DNA from: Herpomyces periplanetae
Lineage: Eukaryota; Ascomycota; Laboulbeniomycetes; Herpomycetales; Herpomycetaceae
Length of the DNA stretch: 64,000 nt
Reading direction: 5' to 3'
NCBI GenBank assembly: GCA_009733715.1
Contig: WMKJ01000019.1
Span: 1-64,000 of the forward strand
Position numbers and translations under genes: made by a program. This document shows positions 62,201 through 64,000 of the stretch, piece by piece; position 1 is the stretch's first letter; each line of letters begins with the position of its first letter. A model generated the notes under the pieces. The model was given only the letters and a program-made list of their open reading frames with translations. It searched no databases and was not told the DNA's origin.

Positions 62201-63086
62201 TGATGTGTACAGATTAATGTCGATCGTTCATCGACTGATAGTGTACACGGGCAATAGTCGTGAAGAGGAGCAGAATAATAAAGGAAATACTGATAACTTT
62301 ATTCGATTTAGCTCGGGGGCTACACAAAAGTTTGTGCTGCGTTGTGTCAAATCAATGGATTATAATGTCAGTATTAAGCGCATTACCCGGCACGATACTA
62401 ATTTGCTCAGTTTATACGGCCACATGCTTTCTGATGGCAAGCAGTATGGGGCCTTACATTATTATTTTCGGGTTTTAAGGGATAAACCTCGCGATAGCGT
62501 TTTGCTACTTAGTATATCGACTATTTACTTGTATATTGCATTGCAGAAAAGGTCGGAAAATCGGCACATGGATATACTTCATTCGGCGTATTTTTTACAA
62601 TTGTACATGGATTCACGACTTGGACGATACAATGATAATGGGGATCATGATAGATTGGGAGGACTTGGGTTAGTGATTGAAAATGACGGATCATGTCAGG
62701 ACTATGATAAAAATGAAGGAGTTGGAGGACTGATACTTCAAGAAGTGAGTTTTAATATTGGGCGATTTTGGCATAGTCTGGGATTGCTTGATTTGGCGCA
62801 GCGTAATTACGAAAATTGTCTTCGGCTGAACGGACGAATATCTCGGGAATACGATATTAATCCGATGGAAGACGTAGATCCGACTTTTACAGCAATTAAT
62901 AGAAGTTCTGCCTTGTGTATTCCCATGCTACACGGACCCGATTTGGTGGTGACCAGTTCGCAAGATTGGCAATCTAGCCGGGAGAATTTTACTCGCGAAG
63001 CTGCATTTGCTTTACGAATAATTTATTCTCAAGTTGGGAACTTTGACGCGGCGTGGCAATTGGCTCGAGCTTTTCTAGTTATCTAG
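59291..63086 (+). CDS. TFC4: TFIIIC subunit Tfc4 (tau131/GTF3C3)
   Basis: I join 59291-59315 to 59419-63086 across a 103-bp intron (branch CTAAT, acceptor TTGGCAG, weaker donor GTTTCA), giving 1230 aa. An alternative is the ATG at 59313 reading through. The N-terminus is Ser/Asn/His-rich with a long acidic run (about 160-190) encoded by GATGGT/GAT repeats at 59891-59944. TPR repeats start near residue 300 (FKSLQTAATTALLDGQLDVA, LRYAREAVKQNPEIYPAHSL) and continue, with a second TPR set after residue 800. FVALYYLGELALNAG and FYRKAIFRLRCIARWLVG are typical. Tfc4 is the TFIIIC subunit that recruits TFIIIB to tRNA and 5S genes in the nucleus. Confidence 0.92.
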
Positions 63087-63823
63087 GAGTTTGTGGGTTG
63101 GGCTGTGGTGTTGAAAAAATCACTTTATACACGTACGTACGTATCTTGAGTTGTTTGGGGCGTTAAGACTTGACGAGTCAGGAGTGGAGATGCGTGAGAA
63201 TGGCTGCATAGTTGGAGAGTGATTCTGGGGACAGCAATGACTGGCTGGCGCACGAGCAAATCACGATGAATTATGCTAAAGGGGATTTTCCTGAAAGGGA
63301 ACCGGACTGATAACTGGTGATGCATTCAAATACCTTTCCTTGGTAGGATGGGATGGAGCGATGATGCAGGCGCATCGGAGCAAGTTTGCATCACTTTTAA
63401 TGGTCCGGGAAATCAAGCCTAACAAGCTGATAGTCGGGAGATTTATCTGAGGATTGTCTTGCCGCTTAACATGAGGCCTTTTCATGGTTTTGCGCTTGTC
63501 TACGATTAATCCTCTAAACAACGACAGACATTCAACTTTGCCCATAACTTTAGCCTTATTTTTCCGCTCCCGCTTGTGCCTAGACTCAGGCTTACTCTAC
63601 ACTTTTATCTTCAACCATCACCATCTCGTGTCTAGTACCTCCGTGCGTAGACGATATTTGTGCAGCAGGGATTGTTATCATTTCTATTTGTTCATGCGTT
63701 TTACTAACCACACCAAGTCAAACTAAATGGATTTATCACTGACAAATTTTACAGACGCAGAGGTCTGCTTTACACGGCACACACACACATACCCGTTAGT
63801 ATGCGCTCAACGTAAATCGTACA
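63087..63823. other. Intergenic upstream of the partial gene at the right edge
   Basis: 0.7 kb. Short ORFs on both strands, none supported. A CACA microsatellite-like stretch lies near 63779-63788. Confidence 0.5.
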
Positions 63824-64000
63824 ATGTCGCATAACGATCCACAAAATCCAGATGAAGATACTGAAGTGTAAGTGGATAAATGCCGTTTTGGGTGCGCCGA
63901 TATCCAGACTCCCCCGTCCAAAATATTCATGTTACCCTTCAGATTAACTTCATCCACAGCACGCTATCCAACGAAGCTTTGTGCGCACTTGGGGAATTCT
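63824..64000 (+). CDS. Start of an unidentified gene running off the right edge
   Basis: ATG 63824 opens MSHNDPQNPDEDTE and reaches a donor GTAAGT at 63868. A 75-bp intron ending in CTTCAG (63942) leads to a second exon that is open to the window end and reads VLTSSTARYPTKLCAHLGNS. Intron size and sites fit those of neighbours. Too little is visible to name the protein. Confidence 0.45.

Noticed and set aside
1-64000. tRNA, rRNA, transposon, LTR or viral remnants
   Set aside because: I looked for B-box-like GGTTCGAATCC words, terminal repeats and reverse-transcriptase, integrase, transposase or capsid motifs and found none that hold up.

Overview
The window is nuclear DNA of a fungus, most likely an ascomycete. 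Evidence is the fungal or ascomycete gene content (Pom152, an Rsc1/Rsc2-type bromodomain-BAH protein, choline sulfatase, an AcrB-like protein, a DUF2434 membrane protein). Introns are short (about 57-240 bp), with GT-AG ends and branch sites like TACTAAC/CTAAT. A complex I subunit is encoded, so this is not a Saccharomyces- or Schizosaccharomyces-type yeast that lost complex I. Most long genes have no intron and use low-GC codons, which would fit an early-branching ascomycete, but the species cannot be named from sequence alone. I saw no rRNA, tRNA, CRISPR, transposon or viral remnant.

Layout: 0-3.9 kb is gene-poor (one small secreted-protein ORF and a 39-bp inverted repeat touching the left edge). 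3.9-13.3 kb is dense: a GCNA/SprT-like protease, the complex I 39/40-kDa subunit (8 exons), proteasome Rpn9, GPI transamidase Gaa1 and an orphan secreted protein. 13.3-17.3 kb is a 4-kb gap. 17.3-28.1 kb holds mitochondrial aconitase, Bud20, choline sulfatase and an Rsc1/2 homologue. 28.1-30.8 kb is a regulatory-looking interval with four CACGTG sites and an 8-bp tandem repeat. 30.8-48.5 kb holds Otu1, an orphan 708-aa protein, Pom152, a CCDC47-type ER protein, an F-box/transglutaminase-like/YccV protein, an orphan Pro-rich secreted protein, a DUF2434 membrane protein and Ccr4. 50.9-63.1 kb holds an AcrB-like protein, a GGA adaptor, a UBL-AN1 zinc-finger protein and TFIIIC subunit Tfc4. The first exon of another gene runs off the right edge.

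The genes are housekeeping genes of unrelated pathways (respiration/TCA, ubiquitin-proteasome, GPI anchoring, ER membrane insertion, nuclear pore, chromatin, Pol III, mRNA decay, Golgi sorting) rather than a functional cluster. The main shared signal is regulatory: CACGTG (E-box, Cbf1-type) sites recur in most promoter intervals, twice as pairs 10-11 bp apart and once as a cluster of four. I rebuilt several gene models by joining exons across intron signals: complex I subunit, Rpn9, aconitase, Bud20, choline sulfatase, Rsc1/2, CCDC47, GGA, UBL-AN1 and Tfc4. All give intact frames. I found no convincing unknown multi-gene system; the most unusual items are listed in the findings.
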